DNA of 64,000 nucleotides from CAYYJR01 sp964472305 (GTDB lineage Bacteria > Armatimonadota > Hebobacteria > CAIYQO01): contig CAYYJR010000022.1 of NCBI GenBank assembly GCA_964472305.1, positions 1 to 64,000 on the forward strand, given 5' to 3'. Below the pieces are notes generated by a model. It was not told the DNA's origin and made no database searches. It was given only the letters and a program-made list of their open reading frames with translations. Shown one piece after another: positions 35,545-43,593 of the stretch (its first letter is position 1; each line of letters begins with the position of its first letter). Both the position numbers and the translations under genes were made by a program.

Positions 35545-35736
35545 ATGAGAGCAACCGTGGAGCAAGAGGTGTGCATCGGCTGTGGGTTGTGTGCCGAGAC
35601 GTGCCCGCGGGTTTTTATGATGCGTGACGATATCGCCGTCGTTCAGACTGACCCGGTGCCGGTCGAGGTTGAAGCACAATGCCAACAAGCCGCCGACGAC
35701 TGCCCCGTGTCCGCGATTACCCTTACCGATTCGTAG
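35545..35736 (+). CDS. Small [4Fe-4S] ferredoxin
   Basis: This 63-residue protein has CIGCGLCAETCP (three Cys plus the Pro-associated Cys) and a C-terminal CPVSAI. The pattern fits a single-cluster ferredoxin with an extra Cys pair, resembling the Fer4_13/15 type. It is a small soluble electron carrier. GGAGG precedes the ATG. Its Fnr-type promoter and position beside nnrS suggest a function in the NO-response cluster, perhaps feeding electrons to the repair protein or the sulfite-reductase-like protein. The partner is not proven. Confidence 0.88.
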   Translation: MRATVEQEVCIGCGLCAETCPRVFMMRDDIAVVQTDPVPVEVEAQCQQAADDCPVSAITLTDS

Positions 35737-35788
35737 CATCACTGGTGGGATCGGGGGTTCCGCCCCTTGCGCGTGACAGTGTTTGCGA

Positions 35789-35971
35789 TCAGTCACGCAC
35801 GGGGGCAATATGGGAGAACGGCTTGAACAGTTGCGCCAGTTGTTCCGGCGTGATACCCGGACCCTGGTCGGTCACCGACACTTCCACGTCACCATCGATT
35901 TGCCGCGCGCGCACCAGCACCGGCATTGCGGGAACGCGTATTGCCGGCCGACGGAAACGTGGCTCCATCAA
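35789..35971 (-). pseudogene. Truncated histidine kinase ATPase fragment
   Basis: The 60-residue open frame contains VSVTDQGPGITPEQLAQLF, the G1 box and following helix of a histidine kinase HATPase domain, preceded by a typical DGDVEV strand. No H box, N box or G2 box lies nearby, and the frame stops soon after. It is best read as the remnant of a larger sensor kinase disrupted where the nnrS cluster begins. Confidence 0.55.
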
Positions 35972-35984
35972 CCGGATAACCGCT

Positions 35985-37775
35985 TCACGCCACTTCGCGC
36001 AGCCGGGTCAGCAACGCATCCACCGGGATATGCTTGATTTCGGCTGCTTTGGCAATCGTGATGCGCTTTCCGAGCGTTTGCCGTAATACCGGATTCGCCA
36101 GCGGTTCGAATCCCATGGACACAAGAATATCGAGGGTCTGCGGGTAGAGTTCGACCAAACGCGCCACGGGAAGACTGGCCGTGATTTCGCTGGTCGATTC
36201 CGCTGCCTCGCCGACCATTGCAAATGCTTCGTCCGGCACCGGGTGGTACAGCGTGCGTAACAGATTGTACCCATACAATGCCAATGCGACGGCTTCCACC
36301 CATCCCGACAGACCAGCCACGGCAAATGCCCCATCGCCGACCGGCACCGTCAGTGCTTGAAAGAGTACCCGTAGCGTGCATCCCAGCATGATGAGCGCGA
36401 ACGTGACATTCAGCAATCTCAGGCTATGCACCGGACGCCCGAGGAATACCGGGAGCGTGCGCATTGAATACCCCAGGATCATGATCGTGATGAAGCCGAC
36501 GGTCAGCGCATGCCGATAACCGCCCATCAGCGCGTGTGGCGCGGCGGCACCGGTGACCGCATGGTAGAGGGTCAACACGGTAACGCCGATAGTCGCCACC
36601 ACCAGCCAACCGTATGCCGCATAGAGGTATTTTTCATAGGCACGCGATGCATCGGCAAGGCCGTCCAGCGAATCCACCGTGCGCCGAAAGACGCCCACAT
36701 TCCAGATGAAGCCGAACACCGCCAGGCATTCGATGACGGCAGGAATCGCCAGCATGGCAGGCGCCACCATCTGGAATTGCACCAGAACATCGACCGCTGC
36801 GCGCAACACCAGACCGAGGATGAGCAGGGGGAAGACCAGGCTATCAAGCCATGCACGGGGTTGTGGCTTCCCCAGGAAGACCGGGAGCGTGCGCAGGCTG
36901 ACACCGAAGATGAACAGGACCGCGAAACCATCCAATTGCACGTGACGGTACGCCCAGTTCCACTGGGCAGGAAGTATGGCGGTATGTGTGGCCGCCATCC
37001 AGCTTAGCATCACCGCATTCATGACCGTCATGGCGACGAAAGCAAAGATGCCGGCAACCAGATACTTGTCAGCAAGATCGACGCCGGTGGTGCCTTTACG
37101 CATGGTGTTGACCATCACCAAGGCAAAGAGCACGGCAGCAGCGACTTCCATCAAGCCAGCCATTACCGTAATCGGCGCTAACGCCGGGTTGGCCATGAAT
37201 GGACGGTAGATGGCATGCAGCAGCACACCACCCGCCATCAGCCAATACGAGTGATATGCCAGGGCAACATCCTGGAGCGGCGCGGCTTTCAAGCGGGGCA
37301 CTACATGGTAGGCAATGCCCATAATGAACAGTGAAACCCACCCGAAGATTTGCACGTGACCGTGTGCCTGGTTGCCCACGGTCAGCCAGCCAACAAATTC
37401 ATGGTGATATCCGATCAGCGAGAGGTTGATCGCTCCCCACAGCACGCCGCCGGTGAGAACGAACGTGATGGCGGTGACGAGAAAACGCCGGAAAAGGCTG
37501 TCGGGATCCAACGCTTCCCCCCCGCGAGGCGGCTCTGCCTGCGGCATCGCAGACTCATGATCGGTCTGTTGCCCGATAGCCTCCTGTAATTCACGCATCA
37601 ACTGATCCGGATCAACATGATGCACGCGCGCAAACCAGCCCAAGGGCTCATCAGGTCCGGTCGCGCCACCGCACTCCATCAATCCATAACGACTTAGCAC
37701 CGGGCGCGTCTGCGGATACGCAATCAGGATATCACGCAGCGAAAGATCATTGTGAATCAACAATGGTGTCATCAT
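35985..37775 (-). CDS. nnrS: NnrS family membrane protein with two DUF1858 domains
   Basis: This 596-residue protein has a central 12-helix NnrS/haem-copper-oxidase-like core (about 95-510) with conserved histidines in HGHVQIFGW, YHVVPR and YRHVQLDGFAVLFIFG. NnrS proteins carry haem and copper and protect against nitrosative stress. A DUF1858 domain precedes the core (DLSLRDILIAYPQTRPVL) and another follows it (LPVARLVELYPQTLDILVSMGFEPL). The start has GGAGGAG directly upstream. It follows the DUF2249 gene by 58 bases, so one Fnr-controlled transcript is likely. Confidence 0.85.
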   Translation of the reverse strand: MMTPLLIHNDLSLRDILIAYPQTRPVLSRYGLMECGGATGPDEPLGWFARVHHVDPDQLMRELQEAIGQQTDHESAMPQAEPPRGGEALDPDSLFRRFLVTAITFVLTGGVLWGAINLSLIGYHHEFVGWLTVGNQAHGHVQIFGWVSLFIMGIAYHVVPRLKAAPLQDVALAYHSYWLMAGGVLLHAIYRPFMANPALAPITVMAGLMEVAAAVLFALVMVNTMRKGTTGVDLADKYLVAGIFAFVAMTVMNAVMLSWMAATHTAILPAQWNWAYRHVQLDGFAVLFIFGVSLRTLPVFLGKPQPRAWLDSLVFPLLILGLVLRAAVDVLVQFQMVAPAMLAIPAVIECLAVFGFIWNVGVFRRTVDSLDGLADASRAYEKYLYAAYGWLVVATIGVTVLTLYHAVTGAAAPHALMGGYRHALTVGFITIMILGYSMRTLPVFLGRPVHSLRLLNVTFALIMLGCTLRVLFQALTVPVGDGAFAVAGLSGWVEAVALALYGYNLLRTLYHPVPDEAFAMVGEAAESTSEITASLPVARLVELYPQTLDILVSMGFEPLANPVLRQTLGKRITIAKAAEIKHIPVDALLTRLREVA

Positions 37776-37833
37776 GTCTCCTCCACCATCACAACATCCG
37801 TCCCGGAGCAGGAAAGGCCGGAGCTTCTCCGCG

Positions 37834-38073
37834 CTACACCTTGCCGATGCGGACGCGCCACACGGTCGGACCTTCCTCCAGGTATTCCCAGGTGAACTGG
37901 TCCGGCATCTCGATCAGGAACTGGTAGTAAAGCGGGCGTGGTTCATGGTCGTTCACCAGTAACATGGCTTTGCCGGATTGCAGGCTGGCAAAAGTATCGA
38001 AAATCGTCTGATGTTTGATTGGCGCCGGCAGGGGGCGCACATCAACAGTAGCGGCGAAACCGTTGTTCTGCAT
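37834..38073 (-). CDS. DUF2249 domain protein
   Basis: This 79-residue protein matches DUF2249: VDVRPLPAPIKHQTIFDTF, LLVNDHEPRPLYYQF and WEYLEEGPTVWRVRIGK. The fold is related to TusA/SirA, and these proteins are often found with NorB, hemerythrin-like and RIC genes, suggesting a role in sulfur or NO chemistry. The H-D-E-P block and aromatic residues are intact. It heads the minus-strand unit with nnrS and shares an operator region with the RIC gene. Confidence 0.88.
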   Translation of the reverse strand: MQNNGFAATVDVRPLPAPIKHQTIFDTFASLQSGKAMLLVNDHEPRPLYYQFLIEMPDQFTWEYLEEGPTVWRVRIGKV

Positions 38074-38106
38074 GGAATGCTCCTCTCATCACAACGAGAT
38101 GGGTTC

Positions 38107-38149
38107 ACCATAACAAAACTGCCCGGCATTGTCTGTGATTTGAGTCACA
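38107..38149 (-). promoter_or_regulatory. Crp/Fnr-type palindrome between the DUF2249 and RIC genes
   Basis: TGTGA-N6-TCACA at 38134-38149 is a perfect Crp-like palindrome that also contains TGAT. For the minus strand, TATGGT (38112 down to 38107) gives +1 at 38100, so the palindrome centre lies exactly at -41.5. On the plus strand a poorer -10 (TATCGG, 38172-38177) puts it at about -42.5. One site could therefore activate both divergent genes. Confidence 0.6.
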
Positions 38150-38279
38150 AGACATCGCCCATGATGGAAAATATCGGGCAATGGCCACCAACTATGTCAT
38201 GCTCTCGCGGATTTTCTCTGTCACCCGAAGGGCATACCGGATATCATACCAACAACGCAAGCTGACGCGAGGTGATAGC

Positions 38280-39005
38280 ATGGCACAGACGATATTGACG
38301 CCAGACATAGCGGTGGGAGCGGTGGTGACGGAGTATCCGGCGACAGTGCGTATGTTCGAGGCGTTGGGAATCGATTACTGTTGCGGTGGCCAACGGACGC
38401 TGAAAGACGCCGCGCAAGAGGCGCAGATGCCGGTCGAATCGCTGCTGGCAGTCTTGCGCACCACCATCGCGCAAGCGCAGCAGGTGCCTGCGGCTGAGCG
38501 CAATTGGCAGGCAGCACCCCTGAGCGAACTGCTGGATCACATTATTACAGTCCACCACGCATTCATGCACCGAGAACTGCCGCGCATCGCACAACTCATG
38601 GAACGGGTCAATCGCGCTCACGGCGCCAAACATGGTGATCTCCTGACACCGCTGGCAGAGACGTTTACCGCCTTGCGGACGGAGATTGCGGCGCACCTGA
38701 CGGATGAAGAAGAGCGGGCATTTCCGATGATTCGCCGGTTAGCGGCTGGCATGGTGGATACGCAGGTCGCACAGGCAGTGAGCGCGTTGGAACACGAGCA
38801 TGACGTCGCCGGGAAGGCACTGGCCCGGCTTCGCGCCATCACACATGATTACCAGGTGCCCACCGATGCCTGCGCGACATATTGCGCGCTCTACGATGGA
38901 CTCCAGGCGTTGGAGCGGGATCTGCACCAGCATATCCATCTGGAAAACAATATCCTGTTCCCACGGACCCGACAACTCCTGGCAGCGAGCCAGCGGGCGG
39001 CATGA
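38280..39005 (+). CDS. ytfE: Iron-sulfur cluster repair di-iron protein (RIC/ScdA/YtfE)
   Basis: This 241-residue cytoplasmic protein repairs [Fe-S] clusters damaged by NO or oxidants. The N-terminal DUF542 domain has the cysteine motif IDYCCGGQRTL. The hemerythrin-like domain supplies His/Glu ligands for a di-iron centre: VHHAFMHRELPRI, LTDEEERAFPMI, LEHEHDVAGKAL and the late HIHLENNILFPR. GAGGTG lies upstream of the ATG at 38280. It converges with the Fnr gene, leaving 8 bases between them. Confidence 0.93.
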   Translation: MAQTILTPDIAVGAVVTEYPATVRMFEALGIDYCCGGQRTLKDAAQEAQMPVESLLAVLRTTIAQAQQVPAAERNWQAAPLSELLDHIITVHHAFMHRELPRIAQLMERVNRAHGAKHGDLLTPLAETFTALRTEIAAHLTDEEERAFPMIRRLAAGMVDTQVAQAVSALEHEHDVAGKALARLRAITHDYQVPTDACATYCALYDGLQALERDLHQHIHLENNILFPRTRQLLAASQRAA

Positions 39006-39013
39006 GATGCTGC

Positions 39014-39724
39014 TTATCCGGAAATCACCAGCGCCTCTTCGTTCAGTATGAGGAGCTGTTTGTTGCCGATCACCCGAATGATGCCTTCATCTTTCAACAG
39101 TGAGAGCTTGCGACTGACCGTTTCACGGGCAACACCAATGTAATTGGCCATCTCTTCCCTGTTCATGGGTAGTTCCACGAGCACCCCTTCCGGATGGGGT
39201 CGACCGTACTTATGCGCCAGTTCCAGCAGCATCATGTGGATGCGCGAATCAACATCACGGGGGCTAATCTTTCTGACCAGGGCTTCCATCTTCTCAAGAC
39301 GCGCACACAGTATTTCCATAATCTTCAAACTGATCTCGGGAAACTGCAACAGCAATCGCTGGAAGTCCTGTTTGGCGATCATACAGACCAGCGTCTCCTC
39401 CATCGCCTGTACAGTCATTTCAGCTACCTGCTCATGAATCAAATCTCTCGCGCCATAGAAGTCGCCATCGGTCAGGACATACATGATATGTTCCTTCCCG
39501 TCCATCGAATTGCCAAAGACTTTGACTTTTCCCCGATTGATGATGAGCAGGTGCTGATTCACGCTACCTTTGTCGATAAGGAATGTATCCTTTTTATACC
39601 GCTTTTGCACGATCAGCGCGAGAACCTGCTGCAACTCCTGTTCATCAAGGGACGAGAAGATCGGCACTCGACCTGCACACCGGAGGTGATTGCTGCCGTC
39701 GCAATGGAAAAATTCTGGACTCAT
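39014..39724 (-). CDS. Fnr-family transcription regulator
   Basis: This 236-residue regulator has an N-terminal cyclic-nucleotide-type beta roll, a long dimer helix and a winged helix with recognition helix RETVSRKLSLL. The key triad Glu201, Ser204, Arg205 matches E. coli Fnr, which reads TGAT half-sites, rather than Crp. Cys8, Cys16 and Cys114 are present; Cys114 aligns with the Fnr cluster ligand Cys122, but one N-terminal ligand is missing. It could sense oxygen, NO through haem or Fe-S, or thiol redox state. Its targets are probably the three palindromes at 35464, 38134 and 39978. Confidence 0.92.
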   Translation of the reverse strand: MSPEFFHCDGSNHLRCAGRVPIFSSLDEQELQQVLALIVQKRYKKDTFLIDKGSVNQHLLIINRGKVKVFGNSMDGKEHIMYVLTDGDFYGARDLIHEQVAEMTVQAMEETLVCMIAKQDFQRLLLQFPEISLKIMEILCARLEKMEALVRKISPRDVDSRIHMMLLELAHKYGRPHPEGVLVELPMNREEMANYIGVARETVSRKLSLLKDEGIIRVIGNKQLLILNEEALVISG

Positions 39725-39977
39725 GCGGATACCTGCTATTCCATCGAGAAAAGATGATCGTCATTATACGCGATCTACTCTTTTCAATCAAACTGCTGTT
39801 TTCATCTCTACCGCAAACAACCGTTATTTGTCTCGTTGACAAGCTGACTGCCCACTCCGTGAATGGGTGATGTGCTCTTCGGAAGACCACATCCGCGTTG
39901 GATGGCGAATATTGCGGCGTGCCCGGTTGTCACCAGGTGAAATATTTGCACAGCGCCTTTCGATAAGGTCGAGAAAC

Positions 39978-40019
39978 GTGATTGTAATCACATACAACGG
40001 TGCGGCGACTTGTTACCAT
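39978..40019 (+). promoter_or_regulatory. Fnr-type operator and extended -10 promoter for NO reductase
   Basis: GTGAT-TGTA-ATCAC at 39978-39991 is a perfect palindrome with the Fnr core TGAT-N4-ATCA. An extended -10 (TGT then TACCAT, 40014-40019) gives +1 at 40026, placing the palindrome centre at exactly -41.5. The predicted leader is about 200 bases long. Confidence 0.6.
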
Positions 40020-40138
40020 CCTACCATCACTGGCATCGAAGGTGTGCCCGTCAGGTTGGATAACCGACCGGGCAAACACCGATGGGTGCTACCTGCGCTC
40101 GTGATAATGTGCCTTTCAATTGCTCGAGTTCAGCGATG

Positions 40139-40164
40139 AGGATGACATCTTTCCTGATCATCCT
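40139..40164 (+). promoter_or_regulatory. Inverted repeat in the NO reductase leader
   Basis: AGGATGA and TCATCCT form a 7-bp inverted repeat spaced by 12 bases, 67 bases before the NO reductase start codon. It could be a second operator or an mRNA stem; it does not match a known NsrR or NorR site. Confidence 0.3.
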
Positions 40165-40230
40165 GAACAAAAGCCATAATCCGTTGCCTGCGGTGCTACC
40201 GTATTCGCGATCTGCGTGAGGAGCGTACCT

Positions 40231-42612
40231 ATGAGACAGCATTTATCTGTTCGACGCGCGAACGAACTTGGCGTGTTACGCCATGCACTGATCATCTCGG
40301 TGATATTGGGTTTCTCAGCATTGCTGTTCGGCGGCTTCATGATTTTTCAGAATCAAGCGCCGGTGCCGCAACAGGTAGTCGGGCCGACAGGTCAAGTATT
40401 AGCCACCTACAGCACCATCAAGGGTGGCCAAGCCGTCTACATGAAATACGGATTGATGAATTACGGAACCGTACTCGGTCACGGCGCATACCTCGGTCCT
40501 GATTTTACCGCACAGAGTCTACACCTCCTCACCACACACATGCGTGATTACTATGCGCAGCAACGACAAGGACAGGCCTTTGCCGACCTTTCCCGTGGTG
40601 AACAACTGGAGATCGCCGATCAGGTAAAGCACGAGTTAAAAACCAATACCTACCGCCAGGCGGACGGTGTGCTGACCCTTAGCGCGGGGCAGGCCGATGC
40701 CTATGGGAAAGTGCGTGCCTTCTATCACACCTTCTTTACCAAGGGCATGCCGGAATGGGCGTTAGCAGCCAACACCATCGCCGAGTCGCACATGCCGCAA
40801 AAACACCGTTTGTTCGTAGCGGAAGGCGACCAGCAGAGGCAGATCGCCGACTTCTTCCTGTGGACAGCGTGGCTCTCCACTGTCAACCGCCCCGGAACAA
40901 CGCATTCCTACACGAATAACTGGCCATATGATGAGGATGCGGGCAACACTGCCACCTTTGCCTCCATAACGTGGAGCGCCATCAGCGTCGCACTCCTGCT
41001 CTTTTTCCTGGCCGTGATCCTGTTCATCTATCATCGGTATCGCCTGCAGATGGTGAATGCTTATGAAGAAGGACAATTCCCCATCATACAGGCGGAAAAC
41101 ACACCGCTCACCAAGAGTCAGCGTTACACCGCGATCTACTTCGTCGTAGCCATCGCGCTCTTCCTGGCGCAGACACTGCTGGGCGGCCTGATGGCGCACT
41201 ACTACACCACTGGCAACGATTTTTACGGTATCGATCTCGGCAGTATCCTGCCTTTCAACGTCGCGCGCTCCTGGCACCTGCAATTGGGCATCTTCTGGAT
41301 TGCCACCGCCTGGCTCGCGGCGGGTATCTTTGTGGCACCCATCGTTAGTGGTCATGAATACAAGGGACAGAAGTGGCTGGTAGCCATCCTCTTCGGCGCG
41401 GTGGTGCTCGTTGCCGTGGGAAGTCTACTCGGTGAATGGGCGGGCGTGAAGGGATACCTCGGAAACCTATGGTTCGCCTTCGGACAACAGGGGTGGGAAT
41501 ACCTGGAACTGGGTCGCGTGTGGCAGGTGCTGTTGTTTGCCGGCATGGGCATCTGGCTTTTCATCGTCGCCCGCGGCATGCGCGATGGCCTGCGCCGGGA
41601 GACGGACAAAGGCGGGTTGGTGCATATGCTGCTCTATTCGGCGGTGGCGATCCCATTCTTTTACGGTTTCGGCTTCCTCTTCAACCCGAGCAGCCATATC
41701 AGCATGTCCGACTACTGGCGCTGGTGGGTGATCCATCTTTGGGTGGAAGGCATGTTCGAAGTCTTCGCCGTGGTGGTGATTGCCTTCCTGCTGGTGCACA
41801 TGGGGTTGGTCACGCGAAAATCCGCCTTGCGCGCTGTATACTTCATGCTCACACTGTTGCTGGCCAGCGGCATTATTGGTACCGGGCACCATTATTACTG
41901 GATCGGTGCGCCGGAAATGTGGATTGGCCTGGGCGCGGTCTTCTCCGCGCTGGAGGTTATTCCGTTGGCACTGCTGCTGATTGAAGCCTGGGATCATTAC
42001 CGCGTGGTGCAGGCGGGCGGCATCCAATTCCCCTATAAGGTCACATTCTGGTTCCTCATGGCCACGGCCTTTTGGAACCTGTTCGGCGCCGGTGTACTCG
42101 GCTTCTTAATCAACTTGCCCATCGTCAGTTATTTCCAGCATGGCTCCTTCCTGACCGCCAATCACGGTCACGGGGCGATGATGGGCGTTTACGGCATGCT
42201 CGCACTGGCGTTGACGACCTTCTGCCTGCGGAATATGGTGAACATCGACGGGTGGAAAGAGCAGTGGTTCAAGGTTGGGGTTTGGGGACTGAATCTCGGC
42301 TTGCTGGGCATGATCCTCCTGACGCTGACTCCAATCGGCTTGCTGCAGGTACATGAGAGTTATACGCACGGCTTCTGGTCCGCCCGAAGCCTGGAGTTCT
42401 ACCGACAGCCGATGGTTCACTTCCTGCTCTGGCTGCGCATCATTCCGGATACCACATTCATCCTGCTCGGTACGGTGCCGGTCACCGGTGCGGTCATCCG
42501 GGCTTTCTTCCACCTGCGGAAGACAACCGTGCAGGATGGCGATAATTTCGAGACGGGAACGAATCTACTCGAAGACGCACCGGCAGATGAGAAGATCGGC
42601 AGGCATGTATAG
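40231..42612 (+). CDS. norZ: Quinol-dependent nitric oxide reductase (qNOR)
   Basis: This 793-residue integral membrane enzyme reduces NO to N2O with quinol as donor. The length and the long N-terminal periplasmic insert (residues about 45-240) fit the fused qNOR form rather than cytochrome-c NorB. The catalytic core shows HLQLGIFW, WWVIHLWVEGMFEVF, GTGHHYYWIG (active-site histidines) and NHGHGAMMGVYGMLA (haem ligands). The start ATG at 40231 has GAGGAG 7 bases upstream. It is the central enzyme of the cluster and is preceded by an Fnr-type class II promoter. Confidence 0.95.
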   Translation: MRQHLSVRRANELGVLRHALIISVILGFSALLFGGFMIFQNQAPVPQQVVGPTGQVLATYSTIKGGQAVYMKYGLMNYGTVLGHGAYLGPDFTAQSLHLLTTHMRDYYAQQRQGQAFADLSRGEQLEIADQVKHELKTNTYRQADGVLTLSAGQADAYGKVRAFYHTFFTKGMPEWALAANTIAESHMPQKHRLFVAEGDQQRQIADFFLWTAWLSTVNRPGTTHSYTNNWPYDEDAGNTATFASITWSAISVALLLFFLAVILFIYHRYRLQMVNAYEEGQFPIIQAENTPLTKSQRYTAIYFVVAIALFLAQTLLGGLMAHYYTTGNDFYGIDLGSILPFNVARSWHLQLGIFWIATAWLAAGIFVAPIVSGHEYKGQKWLVAILFGAVVLVAVGSLLGEWAGVKGYLGNLWFAFGQQGWEYLELGRVWQVLLFAGMGIWLFIVARGMRDGLRRETDKGGLVHMLLYSAVAIPFFYGFGFLFNPSSHISMSDYWRWWVIHLWVEGMFEVFAVVVIAFLLVHMGLVTRKSALRAVYFMLTLLLASGIIGTGHHYYWIGAPEMWIGLGAVFSALEVIPLALLLIEAWDHYRVVQAGGIQFPYKVTFWFLMATAFWNLFGAGVLGFLINLPIVSYFQHGSFLTANHGHGAMMGVYGMLALALTTFCLRNMVNIDGWKEQWFKVGVWGLNLGLLGMILLTLTPIGLLQVHESYTHGFWSARSLEFYRQPMVHFLLWLRIIPDTTFILLGTVPVTGAVIRAFFHLRKTTVQDGDNFETGTNLLEDAPADEKIGRHV

Positions 42613-42766
42613 CGGCGATCGCCGATACACTCGGCTGCCGGCGAGTAAACAATGCCCGGTGATCCGGGTGCGAGCCCTTCACCGAATTGCCGCGGCAGCG
42701 ACCAGGTGGTTGTGGAAACAATCGCATCAACCAGGTGATGACATGCCGTGAAGGAGGAGAAAACAT

Positions 42767-42904
42767 ATGCCCGATGTGATCTGGGACATGGATGCCAGGC
42801 AAGCGATGACCGGCGTTCCGTGCTTTCGGTGTTGCACGAGTGCTCGCAAAAAGCGCGCTAGATCGGTCACCGGGGGAAATCTGGCGCCGGGGTGCGGCAG
42901 ATGA
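42767..42904 (+). pseudogene. Detached N-terminal piece of the sulfite-reductase-like gene
   Basis: A very strong ribosome site (GGAGGAG) precedes an ATG that opens 45 codons. The start VIWDMDARQAMTGVP and following ARKK resemble PCP-reductase-like N-termini. The frame ends at a TGA overlapping the ATG at 42901 of the next frame (ATGA). A single frameshift between 42862 and 42902 would fuse the two into one protein of about 255 residues. Either the gene is frameshifted or the two parts are coupled separate ORFs. Confidence 0.5.
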
Positions 42905-43533
42905 TGCACCGGGAGAAGTCGCAGGACATTGAGATGGTGATAGTCGACGAGTGTCGCGGCGCGCTGAGCAACTGTCCGAATCTCTTGATACCAACCCCGG
43001 AGTGGAAAATAGCCATCACGGATTGGGTCCGCGAGCAAGGGGTGTCGGAGCGTTTGCGACAGCGGGTCAAGGGTGATACGATTCTACATCACCATAAACT
43101 GCGCATCTCCATTTCCGGTTGTCCCAACTCATGTTCGCGCCCACAGATAGCGGATGTGGGGCTGGTCGGGTTTGTCCGCCCCGCGGTGACACCGGAGGAT
43201 TGCGTCACCTGCAGTGCCTGTGAAGCCGCATGCCCTGATGCCGCCATTTCCGTCGACGGCGCTCCACCCGTATTTGATCTCACGGCATGCCAGGGGTGTC
43301 AGCGCTGTTGCAACGCCTGTCCGGTCAGTTGCATCACGCTGTCCCACCACGGCGTGCGGGTACTGCTCGGTGGCAAACTGGGACGGCATCCTCGACTGGC
43401 GAAGATTGCCGGCGAGGACAGTGAACCTTCCGAGGTAATCGAACGGCTTGACCGGATTGTCGACCGCTACCTCGCCTCTGCGACACCCGAAGAACGTATT
43501 GCTGACTTCCTGTTCCGCACGTGCCTCGCCTGA
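42892..43533 (+). CDS. Sulfite/nitrite reductase-like Fe-S protein (N-terminus disrupted)
   Basis: This 213-residue frame encodes a sirohaem-type [4Fe-4S] half-site pattern (CRGALSNCPN, then SGCPNSCSRPQ) and two ferredoxin-like clusters (CVTCSACEAACPD, CQGCQRCCNACPV). This is the layout of AsrC/DsrAB-related small reductases. The start is unclear: GTG at 42892 or ATG at 42901 lie in the middle of what should be the N-terminal domain. The proper ribosome site is 125 bases upstream in another frame. It follows qNOR and may share its transcript. Function in NO or sulfur metabolism is inferred only. Confidence 0.65.
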   Translation: MRQMMHREKSQDIEMVIVDECRGALSNCPNLLIPTPEWKIAITDWVREQGVSERLRQRVKGDTILHHHKLRISISGCPNSCSRPQIADVGLVGFVRPAVTPEDCVTCSACEAACPDAAISVDGAPPVFDLTACQGCQRCCNACPVSCITLSHHGVRVLLGGKLGRHPRLAKIAGEDSEPSEVIERLDRIVDRYLASATPEERIADFLFRTCLA

Positions 43534-43534
43534 A

Positions 43535-43562
43535 CGGTATCCGGCCGTATCGCCGGATACCG
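43535..43562. terminator. Hairpin closing the NO-response cluster
   Basis: An 11-bp perfect stem (43535-43545 with 43552-43562) and a 6-base loop begin immediately after the stop codon of the Fe-S protein gene. It lacks a T-tract. It also sits just beyond the 3' end of the ankyrin gene on the other strand, so it may serve both. Confidence 0.55.
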
Positions 43563-43593
43563 CGATGGCAGTTTGGTGTCATCCGTATTCACC

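Larger units (their letters stand above)
39725..40230. other. Regulatory intergenic region between fnr-like and NO reductase genes
   Basis: This 506-base divergent region contains an Fnr-type palindrome and promoter for the NO reductase gene and a second inverted repeat at 40139-40164. I found no TGAT/ATCA palindrome close to the start of the regulator gene. No protein gene is supported here. Confidence 0.6.

Noticed and set aside
39889..39950. Odd palindrome TCACC-A-GGTGA near 39930 as another Fnr site
   Set aside because: Its centre and half-sites do not match TGAT-N4-ATCA or TGTGA-N6-TCACA, and no -10 is suitably placed.
42613..42624. Palindrome CGGCGATCGCCG after the NO reductase gene
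   Set aside because: It resembles the cyanobacterial HIP1 octamer extended by chance; only one copy was noticed, and there is no evidence of function.
35545..43533. Complete denitrification operon
   Set aside because: Only NO reductase and NO-stress genes are present; no nitrite (nirK/nirS) or nitrous oxide (nosZ) reductase was found, so full denitrification is not supported here.
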